From NCBI GenBank assembly GCA_964036665.1, contig OZ038531.1, positions 12,462,168 to 12,526,167 of the forward strand: a stretch of 64,000 nucleotides of DNA, read 5' to 3'. The notes under the pieces were generated by a model, which did no database searches, had not been told where the DNA came from, and saw nothing but the letters and a program-made list of their open reading frames with translations. Each line of letters starts with the position of its first letter. Position 1 is the first letter of the stretch. The position numbers and the translations under genes are program-made. This document shows, piece by piece, positions 11,354 to 23,867 of the stretch. The stretch comes from Gordius sp. MW1. Taxonomy: Eukaryota; Nematomorpha; Gordioida; Gordea; Gordiidae.

Positions 11354-14104
11354 AATCTAAAACTTCACCCGTGCAAAAATTCTAATCGAGATTCTAACAA
11401 GGACATAATGCTAAGAATATTTACTAACTTTCAAAGATTTTTTCAGCCCCCTTTCAAAAGAATATGAAAAAAAATATTTTTTTCGACCTCAAAATTTTTT
11501 CAATTTTTTTGTTCAACCATAAACCCCTCATGAAAGTTTTCGATATCAGAGGTGAATTTCGAAAAAAAATTTTTAACTTTAAATAACTATCGCATGAGCT
11601 TGTTTCACAAAAACTGGATACACGCTTAAAAAGCCATATTGAAACAATCTAAACGAAACACTTAAATTTTAATTTCTCTCAATCTAAAACTTCACCCGTG
11701 CAAAAATTCTAATCGAGATTCTAACAAGGACATAATGCTAAGAATATTTACTAACTTTCAAAGATTTTTTCAGCCCCCTTTCAAAAGAATATGAAAAAAA
11801 ATATTTTTTTCGACCTCAAAATTTTTTCAATTTTTTTGTTCAACCATAAACCCCTCATGAAAGTTTTCGATATCAGAGGTGAATTTCGAAAAAAAAATTT
11901 TTGATCAGTCATCAAAAATTATTAACTTTAAATCACGATCGCATAGAGCTTGTTTCACAAAAACTGGATACACGCTTAAAAAGCGATATTGAAACAATCT
12001 AAACGAAACACTTAAATTTTAATTTCTCTCAATCTAAAACTTCACTCGTGCAAAAATTCTAATCGAGATTCTAACAAGGACATAATGCTGAGAATATTTA
12101 CTAACTTTCAAAGATTTTTTCAGCCCCCTTTTGAATGAATATGAAAAAAAATATTTTTTTCGACCTCAAAATTTTTTCAATTTTTTTGTTCAACCATAAA
12201 CCCCTCATGAAAGTTTTCGATATCAGAGGTGAATTTCGAAAAAAAATTTTTTGATCAGTCATCAAAAATTATTAACTTTAAATCACGATCGCATATGGCT
12301 TGTTTCACAAAAACTGGATACACGCTTAAAAAGCCATATTGAAACAATCTAAACGAAACACTTAAATTTTAATTTCTCTCAATCTAAAACTTCACCCGTG
12401 CAAAAATTCTAATCGAGATTCTAACAAGGACATAATGCTAAGAATATTTACTAACTTTCAAAGATTTTTTCAGCCCCCTTTCAAAAGAATATGAAAAAAA
12501 ATATTTTTTTCGACCTCAAAATTTTTTCAATTTTTTTGTTCAACCATAAACCCCTCATGAAAGTTTTCGATATCAGAGGTGAATTTCGAAAAAAAATTTT
12601 TAACTTTAAATCACTATCGCATGAGCTTGTTTCACAAAAACTGGATACACGCTTAAAAAGCCATATTGAACCAATCTAAACGAAACACTTAAATTTTAAT
12701 TTCTCTCAATCTAAAACTTCACCCGTGCAAAAATTCTAATCGAGATTCTAACAAGGACATAATGCTAAGAATATTTACTAACTTTCAAAGATTTTTTCAG
12801 CCCCCTTTCAAAAGAATATGAAAAAAAATATTTTTTTCGACCTCAAAATTTTTTCAATTTTTTTGTTCAACCATAAACCCCTCATGAAAGTTTTCGATAT
12901 AAGAGGTGAATTTCGAAAAAAAAATTTTTGATCAGTCATCAAAAATTATTAACTTTAAATCAAGATCGCATAGAGCTTGTTTCACAAAAACTGGTAACAC
13001 GCTTAAAAAGCGATATTGAAACAATCTAAACGAAACACTTAAATTTTAATTTCTCTCAATCTAAAACTTCACTCGTGCAAAAATTCTAATCGAGATTCTG
13101 ACAAGGACATAATGCTGAGAATATTTACTAACTTTCAAAGATTTTTTCAGCCCCCTTTTGAATGAATATGAAAAAAAATATTTTTTTCGACCTCAAAATT
13201 TTTTCAATTTTTTTGTTCAACCATAAACCCCTCATGAAAGTTTTCGATATCAGAGGTGAATTTCGAAAAAAAAATTTTTGATCAGTCATCAAAAATTTTT
13301 AACTTTAAATCACTATCGCATGAGCTTGTTTCACAAAAACTGGATACACGCTTAAAAAGCGATATTGAAACAATCTAAACGAAACACTTAAATTTTAATT
13401 TCTCTCAGTCTAAAACTTTACCCGTGCTAAAATTCTTATCGAGATTCTAACAAGGACATAATGCTAAGAATATTTACTAACTATTAAAGATTTTTTCAGC
13501 CCCCTTTCAAAAGAATATGAAAAAAAATATTTTTTTCGACCTCAAAATTTTTTCAATTTTTTTGTTCAACCATAAACCCCTCATGAAAGTTTTCGATATC
13601 AGAGGTGAATTTCGAAAAAAAAATTTTTGATCAGTCATCAAAAATTTTTAACTTTAAATCACTATCGCATGAGCTTGTTTCACAAAAACTGGATACAAGC
13701 TTAAAAAGCCATATTGAAACAATCTAAACGAAACACTTAAATTTTAATTTCTCTCAGTCTAAAACTTCACCCGTGCTAAAATTCTTATCGAGATTCTAAC
13801 AAGGACATAATGCTAAGAATATTTACTAACTTTCAAAGATATTTTCAGCCCCCTTTTGAATGAATATGAAAAAAAATATTTTTTTCGACCCCAAAATTTT
13901 TTCAATTTTTTTGTTCAACCATAAACCCCTCATGAAAGTTTTTGATATCAGAGGTGAATTTCGAAAAAAAATTTTTGATCAGTCATCAAAAATTATTAAC
14001 TTTAAATCACGATCGCATATGGCTTGTTTCACAAAAACTGGATACACGCTTAAAAAGCCATATTGAAACAATCTAAACGAAACACTTAAATTTTAATTTC
14101 TCTC
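11354..14104. repeat. HOR A, copy 5 (8 monomers, 2751 bp)
   Basis: This unit shares with copy 4, at a constant offset of 3100, all the marks specific to that copy: aaataactat (11581), gatataagagg (12901), ctggtaacac (12991), cataaacccc in monomer 6 and agatattttcag (13841). Copies 4 and 5 are therefore sisters. It has a single type-8 monomer, starting about 13756. Confidence 0.94.
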
Positions 14105-15478
14105 AATCTAAAACTTCACCCGTGCAAAAATTCTAATCGAGATTCTAACAAGGACATAATGCTAAGAATATTTACTAACTTTCAAAGATTTTTTCAGCCC
14201 CCTTTCAAAAGAATATGAAAAAAAATATTTTTTTCGACCTCAAAATTTTTTCAATTTTTTTGTTCAACCATAAACCCCTCATGAAAGTTTTCGATATCAG
14301 AGGTGAATTTCGAAAAAAAATTTTTAACTTTAAATCACTATCGCATGAGCTTGTTTCACAAAAACTGGATACACGCTTAAAAAGCCATATTGAAACAATC
14401 TAAACGAAACACTTAAATTTTAATTTCTCTCAATCTAAAACTTCACCCGTGCAAAAATTCTAATCGAGATTCTAACAAGGACATAATGCTAAGAATATTT
14501 ACTAACTTTCAAAAATTTTTCAGCCCCCTTTCAAAAGAATATGAAAAAAAATATTTTTTTCGACCTCAAAATTTTTTCAATTTTTTTGTTCAACCATAAA
14601 CCCCTCATGAAAGTTTTCGATATCAGAGGTGAATTTCGAAAAAAAAATTTTTGATCAGTCATCAAAAATTATTAACTTTAAATCACGATCGCATAGAGCT
14701 TGTTTCACAAAAACTGGATACACGCTTAAAAAGCGATATTGAAACAATCTAAACGAAACACTTAAATTTTAATTTCTCTCAATCTAAAACTTCACTCGTG
14801 CAAAAATTCTAATCGAGATTCTAACAAGGACATAATGCTGAGAATATTTACTAACTTTCAAAGATTTTTTCAGCCCCCTTTTGAATGAATATGAAAAAAA
14901 ATATTTTTTTCGACCTCAAAATTTTTTCAATTTTTTTGTTCAACCATAAACCCCTCATCAAAGTTTTCGATATCAGAGGTGAATTTCGAAAAAAAAATTT
15001 TTGATCAGTCATCAAAAATTTTTAACTTTAAATCACTATCGCATGAGCTTGTTTCACAAAAACTGGATACACGCTTAAAAAGCGATATTGAAACAATCTA
15101 AACGAAACACTTAAATTTTAATTTCTCTCAGTCTAAAACTTTACCCGTGCTAAAATTCTTATCGAGATTATAACAAGGACATAATGCTAAGAATATTTAC
15201 TAACTTTCAAAGATTTTTTCAGCCCCCTTTCAAAAGAATATGAAAAAAAATATTTTTTTCGACCTCAAAATTTTTTCAATTTTTTTGTTCAACCATAAAC
15301 CCCTCATGAAAGTTTTCGATATCAGAGGTGAATTTCGAAAAAAAATTTTTTGATCAGTCATCAAAAATTTTTAACTTTAAATCACTATCGCATGAGCTTG
15401 TTTCACAAAAACTGGATACACGCTTAAAAAGCCATATTGAAACAATCTAAACGAAACACTTAAATTTTAATTTCTCTC
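14105..15478. repeat. A/B seam: degenerate start of a sixth HOR A unit
   Basis: There are four monomers at 14105, 14432, 14781 and 15130. The first is a clean 327-bp type 1. The second is type 2 with a short deletion giving tttcaaaaatttttcag. The third begins like type 3 (actcg, gctgag) but ends like type 6 (ctatcgcatgagc, gcgatatt), so it is a hybrid that skips types 4 and 5. The fourth resembles type 7 without aactattaaag and has gattataac. After this the A order is not seen again. This is the edge of the homogenised A block. Confidence 0.85.
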
Positions 15479-16179
15479 AGTCTAAAACTTCACCCGTGTT
15501 AAAATTCTTATCGAGATTCTAACAAGGACATAATGCTAAGAATATTTACTAACTTTCAAAAATTTTTTCAGCCCCCTTTTGAATGAATATGAAAAAAAAT
15601 ATTTTTTTCGACCCCAAAATTTTTCAATTTTTTTGTTCAACCATAAACCCCTCATGAAAGTTTTCGATATCAGAGGTGAATTCCGAAAAAAAAATTTATT
15701 TGATCAGTCATCAGAAATTTTTAACTTTAAATCACTATCGCATGAGCTTGTTTCACAAAAACTGGAGACACGCTTAAAAAGCGATATTGAAACAATTTAA
15801 ACGCAACACTTAAATTTTAATTTCTCGCAATCTAAAACTTCCCCCCCGTGGAAAAATTCTTATCGAGATTCTAACAAGGACATAATGCTAAGAATATTTA
15901 CTAACTTTCAAAGATTTTTTCAGCCCCCTTTTGAATGAATATGAAAAAAAATATTTTTTTCGACTTCAAAATTTTTTCAATTTTTTTGTTCAACCATAAA
16001 CCCCTCATGAAAATTTTCAATATCAGAGGTGAATTTCGAAAAAAAATTTTTGATCAGTCATCAAAAATTATTAACTTTAAATCACGATCGCATAGAGCTT
16101 GTTTCACAAAAACTGGATACACGCTTAAAAAGCGATATTGAAACAATCTAAACGAAACACTTAAATTTTAATTTCTCTC
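15479..16179. repeat. Representative G-H dimer (first occurrence)
   Basis: Class G (15479-15828): starts agtct and has gacccc with one T fewer in the following run, gaattccg, atttatttgatc, atcagaaat, ggagacac and aatttaaacgcaac. Class H (15829-16179): tctcgcaat, cttccccccc with gtggaaaa, gacttc, tcatgaaaattttcaat, attattaac, cgatcgcatagag. The pair, sometimes with one member hybrid, recurs at about 25258, 28039, 30482, 31881, 34671, 35372, 37436, 40233, 41286, 43350, 44731, 45784, 47849, 50275, 51675, 54460, 58615, 62465 and 63509. Confidence 0.88.
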
Positions 16180-16527
16180 AATCTAAAACTTCACCCGTGC
16201 AAAAATTCTTATCGAGATTCTAACAAGGACATAATGCTGAGAATATTTACTAACTTTCAAAGATTTTTTCAGCCCCCTTTTGAATGAATATGAAAAAAAA
16301 TATTTTTTTCGACCTCAAAATTTTTTCAATTTTTTTGTTCAACCATAAACCCCTCATGAAAGTTTTCGATATCAGAGGTGAATTTCGAAAAAAAATTTTT
16401 TGATCAGTCATCAAAAATTTTTAACTTTAAATCACTATCGCATGAGCTTGTTTCACAAAACTGGAGACACGCTGAAAAAGCGATATTGAAACAATCTAAA
16501 CGCAACACGTAAATTTTAATTTCTCTC
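15479..16527. repeat. Three-monomer block, repeated 15,003 bp to the right
   Basis: Monomers at 15479, 15829 and 16180. The first is class G (gtgttaaaa, gacccc, gaattccg, atttatttgatc, atcagaaat, ggagacac, aatttaaacgcaac). The second is class H (tctcgcaat, a 7-C run before gtgg, gacttc, aaaattttcaat). The third has gctgag, aaaactggagacacgctg and cgcaacacg. The same three, in order, with matching starts, lie at 30482, 30832 and 31183. Similarity continues a little into the next monomer (aaaaattcacccg, ttctttatcg) and ends near 16608. Confidence 0.88.
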
Positions 16528-18271
16528 AATCTAAAAATTCACCCGTGCAAAAATTCTTTATCGAGATTCTAACAAGGACATAATGCTAAGAATATTTACT
16601 AACTTTCAAAATATTTTTCAGCCCCCTTTTGAATGAATATGAAAAAAAAATATTTTTTTGACCTCAAAATTTTTGCAATTTTTTTGTTCAACCATAAACC
16701 CCTCATGAAAGTTTTCGATATCAGAGGTAAATTTCGAAAAAAATTTTTTTGATCAGTCATCAAAAATTATTAACCTTATCACTATCGCATGAGCTTGTTT
16801 CACAAAAACTGGATACACGCTTAAAAAGCGATATTGAAACAATCTAAACGAAACACTTAAATTTTAATTTCTCTCAGTCTAAAACTTCACCCGTGCAAAA
16901 ATTCTTATCGAGATTCTAACAAGGACATAATGCTAAGAATATTTACTAACTTTCAAAGATTTTTTAAGCCCCCTTTCAAAAGAATATGAAAAAAAATATT
17001 TTTTTCGACCTCAAAATTTTTTCAATTTTTTTGTTCAACCATAAACCCCTCATGAAAGTTTTCGATATCAGAGGTGAATTCCAAAAAAAAAAATTTTTTG
17101 ATCAGTCATCAGAAATTTTTAACTTTAAATCACGATCGCATGAGCTTGTTTCACAAAAACTGGATACAGGCTTTAAAAGCGATATTGAAACAATCTAAAC
17201 GCAACACGTAAATTTTAATTTCTCTAAATCTAAAACTTCACCAGGTGCAAAAATTCTTTATCGAGATTTTAACAAGGACATAATGCTAAGAATATTTACT
17301 AACTTTCAAAGATTTTTTCAGCCCCCTTTTGAATGAATATGAAAAAAAATATTTTTTTCGACCTCAAAATTTTTTCAATTTTTTGTTCTACCATAAACCC
17401 GTCATGAAAGTTTTCGATATCAGAGGTGAATTTCGAAAAAAAATTTTTTGATCAGTCATCAAAAATTTTTAACTTTAAATCACTATCGCATGAGCTTGTT
17501 TCACAAAACTGGAGACACGCTGAAAAAGCGATATTGAAACAATCTAAACGAAACACTTAAATTTTAATTTCTCTCAATCTAAAACTCCACCCGTGCAAAA
17601 ATTCTTATCGAGATTCTAACAAGGACATAATGCTGAGAATATTTACTAACAGTCAAAGATTTTTTCAGCCCCCTTTTGAATGAATTTGAAAAAAAATATT
17701 TTTTTCGACCTCAAAATTTTTTCAATTTTTTTGTTCAACCATAAACCCCTCATGAAAGTTTTCGATATCAGAGGTGAATTTCGAAAAAAAATTTTTTGAT
17801 CAGTCATCAAAAATTTTTAACTTTAAATCACTATCGCATGAGCTTGTTTCACAAAACTGGAGACACGCTTAAAAAGCGATATTGAAACAATCTAAACGAA
17901 ACACTTAAATTTTAATTTCTCTCAATCTAAAACTTCACCCGTGCGAAAATTCTAATCGACATTCTAACAAGGACATAATGCTAAGAATATTTACTAACTT
18001 TCAAAGATTTTTTCAGCCCCCTTTTGAATGAATATAAAAAAAAATATTTTTTTCGACCTCAAAATTTTTTCAATTTTTTGTTCTACCATAAACCCCTCAT
18101 GAAAGTTTTCGATATCAGAGGTGAATCTCGAAAAAAAAATTTTTGATCAGTCATCAAAAATTTTTAACTTTAAATCACTATCGCATGAGCTTGTTTCACA
18201 AAAACTGGATACACGCTTAAAAAGCGATATTGAAACAATCTAAACGAAACACTTAAATTTTAATTTCTCTC
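16528..18271. repeat. Partial HOR B unit (5 monomers)
   Basis: Monomers at 16528, 16876, 17227, 17576 and 17924 match members of the later B units. 16528 has the short taaccttatcac and tttttgcaa. 16876 has ttttttaagccc and a long A run after gaattcc. 17227 has accaggtgc and ttctaccat. 17576 has ctccaccc, actaacagtc and aatttgaaaa. 17924 has gtgcgaaaa, atcgacatt and aatataaaaa. Relative to the full 8-mer, monomers are missing between 17227 and 17576. The 16528 class recurs at 18620, only six monomers on. Confidence 0.85.
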
Positions 18272-21069
18272 AATCTAAAACTCCACCCGTGCAAAAATTC
18301 TTATCGAGATTCTAACAAGGACATAATGCTGAGAATATTTACTAACAGTCAAAGATTTTTTCAGCCCCCTTTTGAATGAATTTGAAAAAAAATATTTTTT
18401 TCGACCTCAAAATTTTTTCAATTTTTTTGTTCAACCATAAACCCCTCATGAAAGTTTTCGATATCAGAGGTGAATTTCGAAAAAAAATTTTTTGATCAGT
18501 CATCAAAAATTTTTAACTTTAAATCACTATCGCATGAGCTTGTTTCACAAAACTGGAGACACGCTGAAAAAGCGATATTGAAACAATCTAAACGCAACAC
18601 GTAAATTTTAATTTCTCTCAATCTAAAAATTCACCCGTGCAAAAATTCTTTATCGAGATTCTAACAAGGACATAATGCTAAGAATATTTACTAACTTTCA
18701 AAATACTTTTCAGCCCCCTTTTGAATGAATATGAAAAAAAAATATTTTTTCGACCTCAAAATTTTTGCAATTTTTTTGTTCAACCATAAACCCCTCATGA
18801 AAGTTTTCGATATCAGAGGTATATTTCGAAAAAAAATTTTTTGATCAGTCATCAAAAATTATTAACCTTATCACTATCGCATGAGCTTGTTTCACAAAAA
18901 CTGGATACACGCTTAAAAAGCGATATTGAAACAATCTAAACGAAACACTTAAATTTTAATTTCTCTCAGTCTAAAACTTCACCCGTGCAAAAATTCTTAT
19001 CGAGATTCTAACAAGGACATAATGCTAAGAATATTTACTAACTTTCAAAGATTTTTTAAGCCCCCTTTCAAAAGAATATGAAAAAAAATATTTTTTTCGA
19101 CCTCAAAATTTTTTCAATTTTTTGTTCAACCATAAACCCCTCATGAAAGTTTTCGATATCAGAGGTGAATTCCAAAAAAAAAAATTTTTTGATCAGTCAT
19201 CAGAAATTTTTAACTTTAAATCACGATCGCATGAGCTTGTTTCACAAAAACTGGATACAGGCTTAAAAAGCGATATTGAAACAATCTAAACGCAACACGT
19301 AAATTTTAATTTCTCTAAATCTAAAACTTCACCAGGTGCAAAAATTCTTTATCGAGATTTTAACAAGGACATAATGCTAAGAATATTTACTAACTTTCAA
19401 AGATTTTTTCAGCCCCCTTTTGAATGAATATGAAAAAAAATATTTTTTTCGACCTCAAAATTTTTTCAATTTTTTGTTCTACCATAAACCCCTCATGAAA
19501 GTTTTCGATATCAGAGGTGAATTCCGAAAAAAAAATTTATTTGATCAGTCATCATAAATTTTTAACTTTAAATCACTATCGCATGAGCTTGTTTCACAAA
19601 AACTGGAGACACGCTTAAAAAGCGATATTGAAACAATCTAAACGCAACACGTAAATTTTAATTTCTCTCAATCTAAAAATTCACCCGTGCAAAAATTCTT
19701 ATCGAGATTCTAACAAGGACATAATGCTAAGAATATTTACTAACTTTCAAAGATTTTTTAAGCCCCCTTTCAAAAGAATATGAAAAAAAATATTTTTTTC
19801 GACCTCAAAATTTTTTCAATTTTTTTGTTCAACCATAAACCCCTCATGAAAGTTTTCGATATCAGAGGTGAATTCCAAAAAAAAAAATTTTTTGATCAGT
19901 CATCAGAAATTTTTAACTTTAAATCACGATCGCATGAGCTTGTTTCACAAAAACTGGATACAGGCTTAAAAAGCGATATTGAAACAATCTAAACGCAACA
20001 CGTAAATTTTAATTTCTCTAAATCTAAAACTTCACCAGGTGCAAAAATTCTTTATCGAGATTTTAACAAGGACATAATGCTAAGAATATTTACTAACTTT
20101 CAAAGATTTTTTCAGCCCCCTTTTGAATGAATATGAAAAAAAATATTTTTTTCGACCTCAAAATTTTTTCAATTTTTTGTTCTACCATAAACCCGTCATG
20201 AAAGTTTTCGATATCAGAGGTGAATTTCGAAAAAAAATTTTTTGATCAGTCATCAAAAATTTTTAACTTTAAATCACTATCGCATGAGCTTGTTTCACAA
20301 AAACTGGATACACGCTTAAAAAGCGATATTGAAACAATCTAAACGAAACACTTAAATTTTAATTTCTCTCAGTCTAAAACTTCACCCGTGCAAAAATTCT
20401 TATCGAGATTCTAACAAGGACATAATGCTAAGAATATTTACTAACTTTCAAAGATTTTTTAAGCCCCCTTTCAAAAGAATATGAAAAAAAATATTTTTTT
20501 CGACCTCAAAATTTTTTCAATTTTTTTGTTCAACCATAAACCCCTCATGAAAGTTTTCGATATCAGAGGTGAATTCCGAAAAAAAAATTTATTTGATCAG
20601 TCATCAGAAATTTTTAACTTTAAATCACTATCGCATGAGCTTGTTTCACAAAAACTGGAGACACGCTTAAAAAGCGATATTGAAACAATCTAAACGAAAC
20701 ACTTAAATTTTAATTTCTCTCAATCTAAAACTTCACCCGTGCAAAAATTCTAATCGACATTCTAACAAGGACATAATGCTAAGAATATTTACTAACTTTC
20801 AAAGATTTTTTCAGCCCCCTTTTGAATGAATATAAAAAAAAATATTTTTTTCGACCTCAAAATTTTTTCAATTTTTTGTTCTACCATAAACCCCTCATGA
20901 AAGTTTTCGATATCAGAGGTGAATTTCGAAAAAAAATTTTTTGATCAGTCATCAAAAATTTTTAACTTTAAATCACTATCGCATGAGCTTGTTTCACAAA
21001 AACTGGATACACGCTTAAAAAGCGATATTGAAACAATCTAAACGAAACACTTAAATTTTAATTTCTCTC
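18272..21069. repeat. HOR B, full copy (8 monomers, 2798 bp)
   Basis: Monomers at 18272, 18620, 18968, 19318, 19670, 20021, 20371 and 20722. The next copy repeats the first five at an exact 2798-bp offset (18272/21070, 18620/21418, 18968/21766, 19318/22116, 19670/22468). Shared private marks include caaaatacttttcag (18700, 21498), the shorter caattttttgttcaacc in the 18968 class and atcataaat in the 19318 class. B is unrelated in monomer order to A and C. Confidence 0.92.
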
Positions 21070-23518
21070 AATCTAAAACTCCACCCGTGCAAAAATTCTT
21101 ATCGAGATTCTAACAAGGACATAATGCTGAGAATATTTACTAACAGTCAAAGATTTTTTCAGCCCCCTTTTGAATGAATTTGAAAAAAAATATTTTTTTC
21201 GACCTCAAAATTTTTTCAATTTTTTTGTTCAACCATAAACCCCTCATGAAAGTTTTCGATATCAGAGGTGAATTTCGAAAAAAAATTTTTTGATCAGTCA
21301 TCAAAAATTTTTAACTTTAAATCACTATCGCATGAGCTTGTTTCACAAAACTGGAGACACGCTGAAAAAGCGATATTGAAACAATCTAAACGCAACACGT
21401 AAATTTTAATTTCTCTCAATCTAAAAATTCACCCGTGCAAAAATTCTTTATCGAGATTCTAACAAGGACATAATGCTAAGAATATTTACTAACTTTCAAA
21501 ATACTTTTCAGCCCCCTTTTGAATGAATATGAAAAAAAAATATTTTTTCGACCTCAAAATTTTTGCAATTTTTTTGTTCAACCATAAACCCCTCATGAAA
21601 GTTTTCGATATCAGAGGTATATTTCGAAAAAAAATTTTTTGATCAGTCATCAAAAATTATTAACCTTATCACTATCGCATGAGCTTGTTTCACAAAAACT
21701 GGATACACGCTTAAAAAGCGATATTGAAACAATCTAAACGAAACACTTAAATTTTAATTTCTCTCAGTCTAAAACTTCACCCGTGCAAAAATTCTTATCG
21801 AGATTCTAACAAGGACATAATGCTAAGAATATTTACTAACTTTCAAAGATTTTTTAAGCCCCCTTTCAAAAGAATATGAAAAAAAATATTTTTTTCGACC
21901 TCAAAATTTTTTCAATTTTTTGTTCAACCATAAACCCCTCATGAAAGTTTTCGATATCAGAGGTGAATTCCAAAAAAAAAAATTTTTTGATCAGTCATCA
22001 GAAATTTTTAACTTTAAATCACGATCGCATGAGCTTGTTTCACAAAAACTGGATACAGGCTTAAAAAGCGATATTGAAACAATCTAAACGCAACACGTAA
22101 ATTTTAATTTCTCTAAATCTAAAACTTCACCAGGTGCAAAAATTCTTTATCGAGATTTTAACAAGGACATAATGCTAAGAATATTTACTAACTTTCAAAG
22201 ATTTTTTCAGCCCCCTTTTGAATGAATATGAAAAAAAATATTTTTTTCGACCTCAAAATTTTTTCAATTTTTTGTTCTACCATAAACCCCTCATGAAAGT
22301 TTTCGATATCAGAGGTGAATTCCGAAAAAAAAATTTATTTGATCAGTCATCATAAATTTTTAACTTTAAATCACTATCGCATGAGCTTGTTTCACAAAAA
22401 CTGGAGACACGCTTAAAAAGCGATATTGAAACAATCTAAACGCAACACGTAAATTTTAATTTCTCTCAATCTAAAAATTCACCCGTGCAAAAATTCTTAT
22501 CGAGATTCTAACAAGGACATAATGCTAAGAATATTTACTAACTTTCAAAGATTTTTTAAGCCCCCTTTCAAAAGAATATGAAAAAAAATATTTTTTTCGA
22601 CCTCAAAATTTTTTCAATTTTTTTGTTCAACCATAAACCCCTCATGAAAGTTTTCGATATCAGAGGTGAATTTCAAAAAAAAAAAATTTTTGATCAGTCA
22701 TCAGAAATTTTTAACTTTAAATCACGATCGCATGAGCTTGTTTCACAAAAACTGGATACAGGCTTAAAAAGCGATATTGAAACAATCTAAACGCAACACG
22801 TAAATTTTAATTTCTCTAAATCTAAAACTTCACCAGGTGCAAAAATTCTTTATCGAGATTTTAACAAGGACATAATGCTAAGAATATTTACTAACTTTCA
22901 AAGATTTTTTCAGCCCCCTTTTGAATGAATATGAAAAAAAATATTTTTTTCGACCTCAAAATTTTTTCAATTTTTTGTTCTACCATAAACCCCTCATGAA
23001 AGTTTTCGATATCAGAGGTGAATTCCGAAAAAAAAATTTATTTGATCAGTCATCAGAAATTTTTAACTTTAAATCACTATCGCATGAGCTTGTTTCACAA
23101 AAACTGGAGACACGCTTAAAAAGCGATATTGAAACAATCTAAACGAAACACTTAAATTTTAATTTCTCTCAATCTAAAACTTCACCCGTGCGAAAATTCT
23201 AATCGACATTCTAACAAGGACATAATGCTAAGAATATTTACTAACTTTCAAAGATTTTTTCTGCCCCCTTTTGAATGAATATAAAAAAAAATATTTTTTT
23301 CGACCTCAAAATTTTTTCAATTTTTTTTTCTACCATAAACCCCTCATGAAAGTTTTCGATATCAGAGGTGAATTTCGAAAAAAAATTTTTTGATCAGTCA
23401 TCAAAAATTTTTAACTTTAAATCACTATCGCATGAGCTTGTTTCACAAAAACTGGATACACGCTTAAAAAGCCATATTGAAACAATCTAAACGAAACACT
23501 TAAATTTTAATTTCTCTC
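21070..23518. repeat. HOR B, shortened copy (7 monomers, 2449 bp)
   Basis: The first five monomers follow the full B copy. The sixth, at 22819, begins like the 20021 monomer (accaggtgc, ttctttatcg, ttctaccat) and ends like the 20371 monomer (gaattccg, atttatttgatc, ggagacac, then cgaaacac). Two neighbouring monomers of the full unit are thus fused into one. The last, at 23171, matches 20722 but has cagcccc changed to ctgcccc, a longer T run before ctaccat, and ends gccatatt like block C. Confidence 0.9.
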
Positions 23519-23867
23519 AGTCTAAAACTTCACCCGTGCAAAAATTCTAATCGAGATTCTAACAAGGACATAATGCTAAGAATATTTACTAACTTTCAAA
23601 GATTTTTTCAGCCCCCTTTTGAATGAATATGAAAAAAAATATTTTTTTCGACCTCAAAATTTTTTCAATTTTTTTGTTCAACCATAAACCCCTCATGAAA
23701 GTTTTCGATATCAGAGGTGAATTTCGAAAAAAAATTTTTTGATCAGTCATCAAAAATTTTTAACTTTAAATCACTATCGCATAACCTTGTTTCACAAAAA
23801 CTGGATACAAGCTTAAAAAGCCATATTGAAACAATCTAAACGAAACACTTAAATTTTAATTTCTCTC
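23519..23867. repeat. B/C seam monomer
   Basis: This 349-bp monomer has gtgcaaaaattctaa, ttgaatgaatatg, then cgcataaccttg with tacaagctt and gccatatt at its end. The ending matches the monomer at 26303 that precedes the second C unit, so it is probably the tail of a further C unit whose front is replaced. Confidence 0.7.

Noticed and set aside
15579-15800. 73-codon frames in class G monomers that look conserved over about 48 kb.
   Set aside because: These begin at TTG in ttgaatgaatatg, which is not a convincing start in a eukaryotic satellite. They run through A and T homopolymers in a different frame from the block A frames. Conservation follows copy number of the G monomer.
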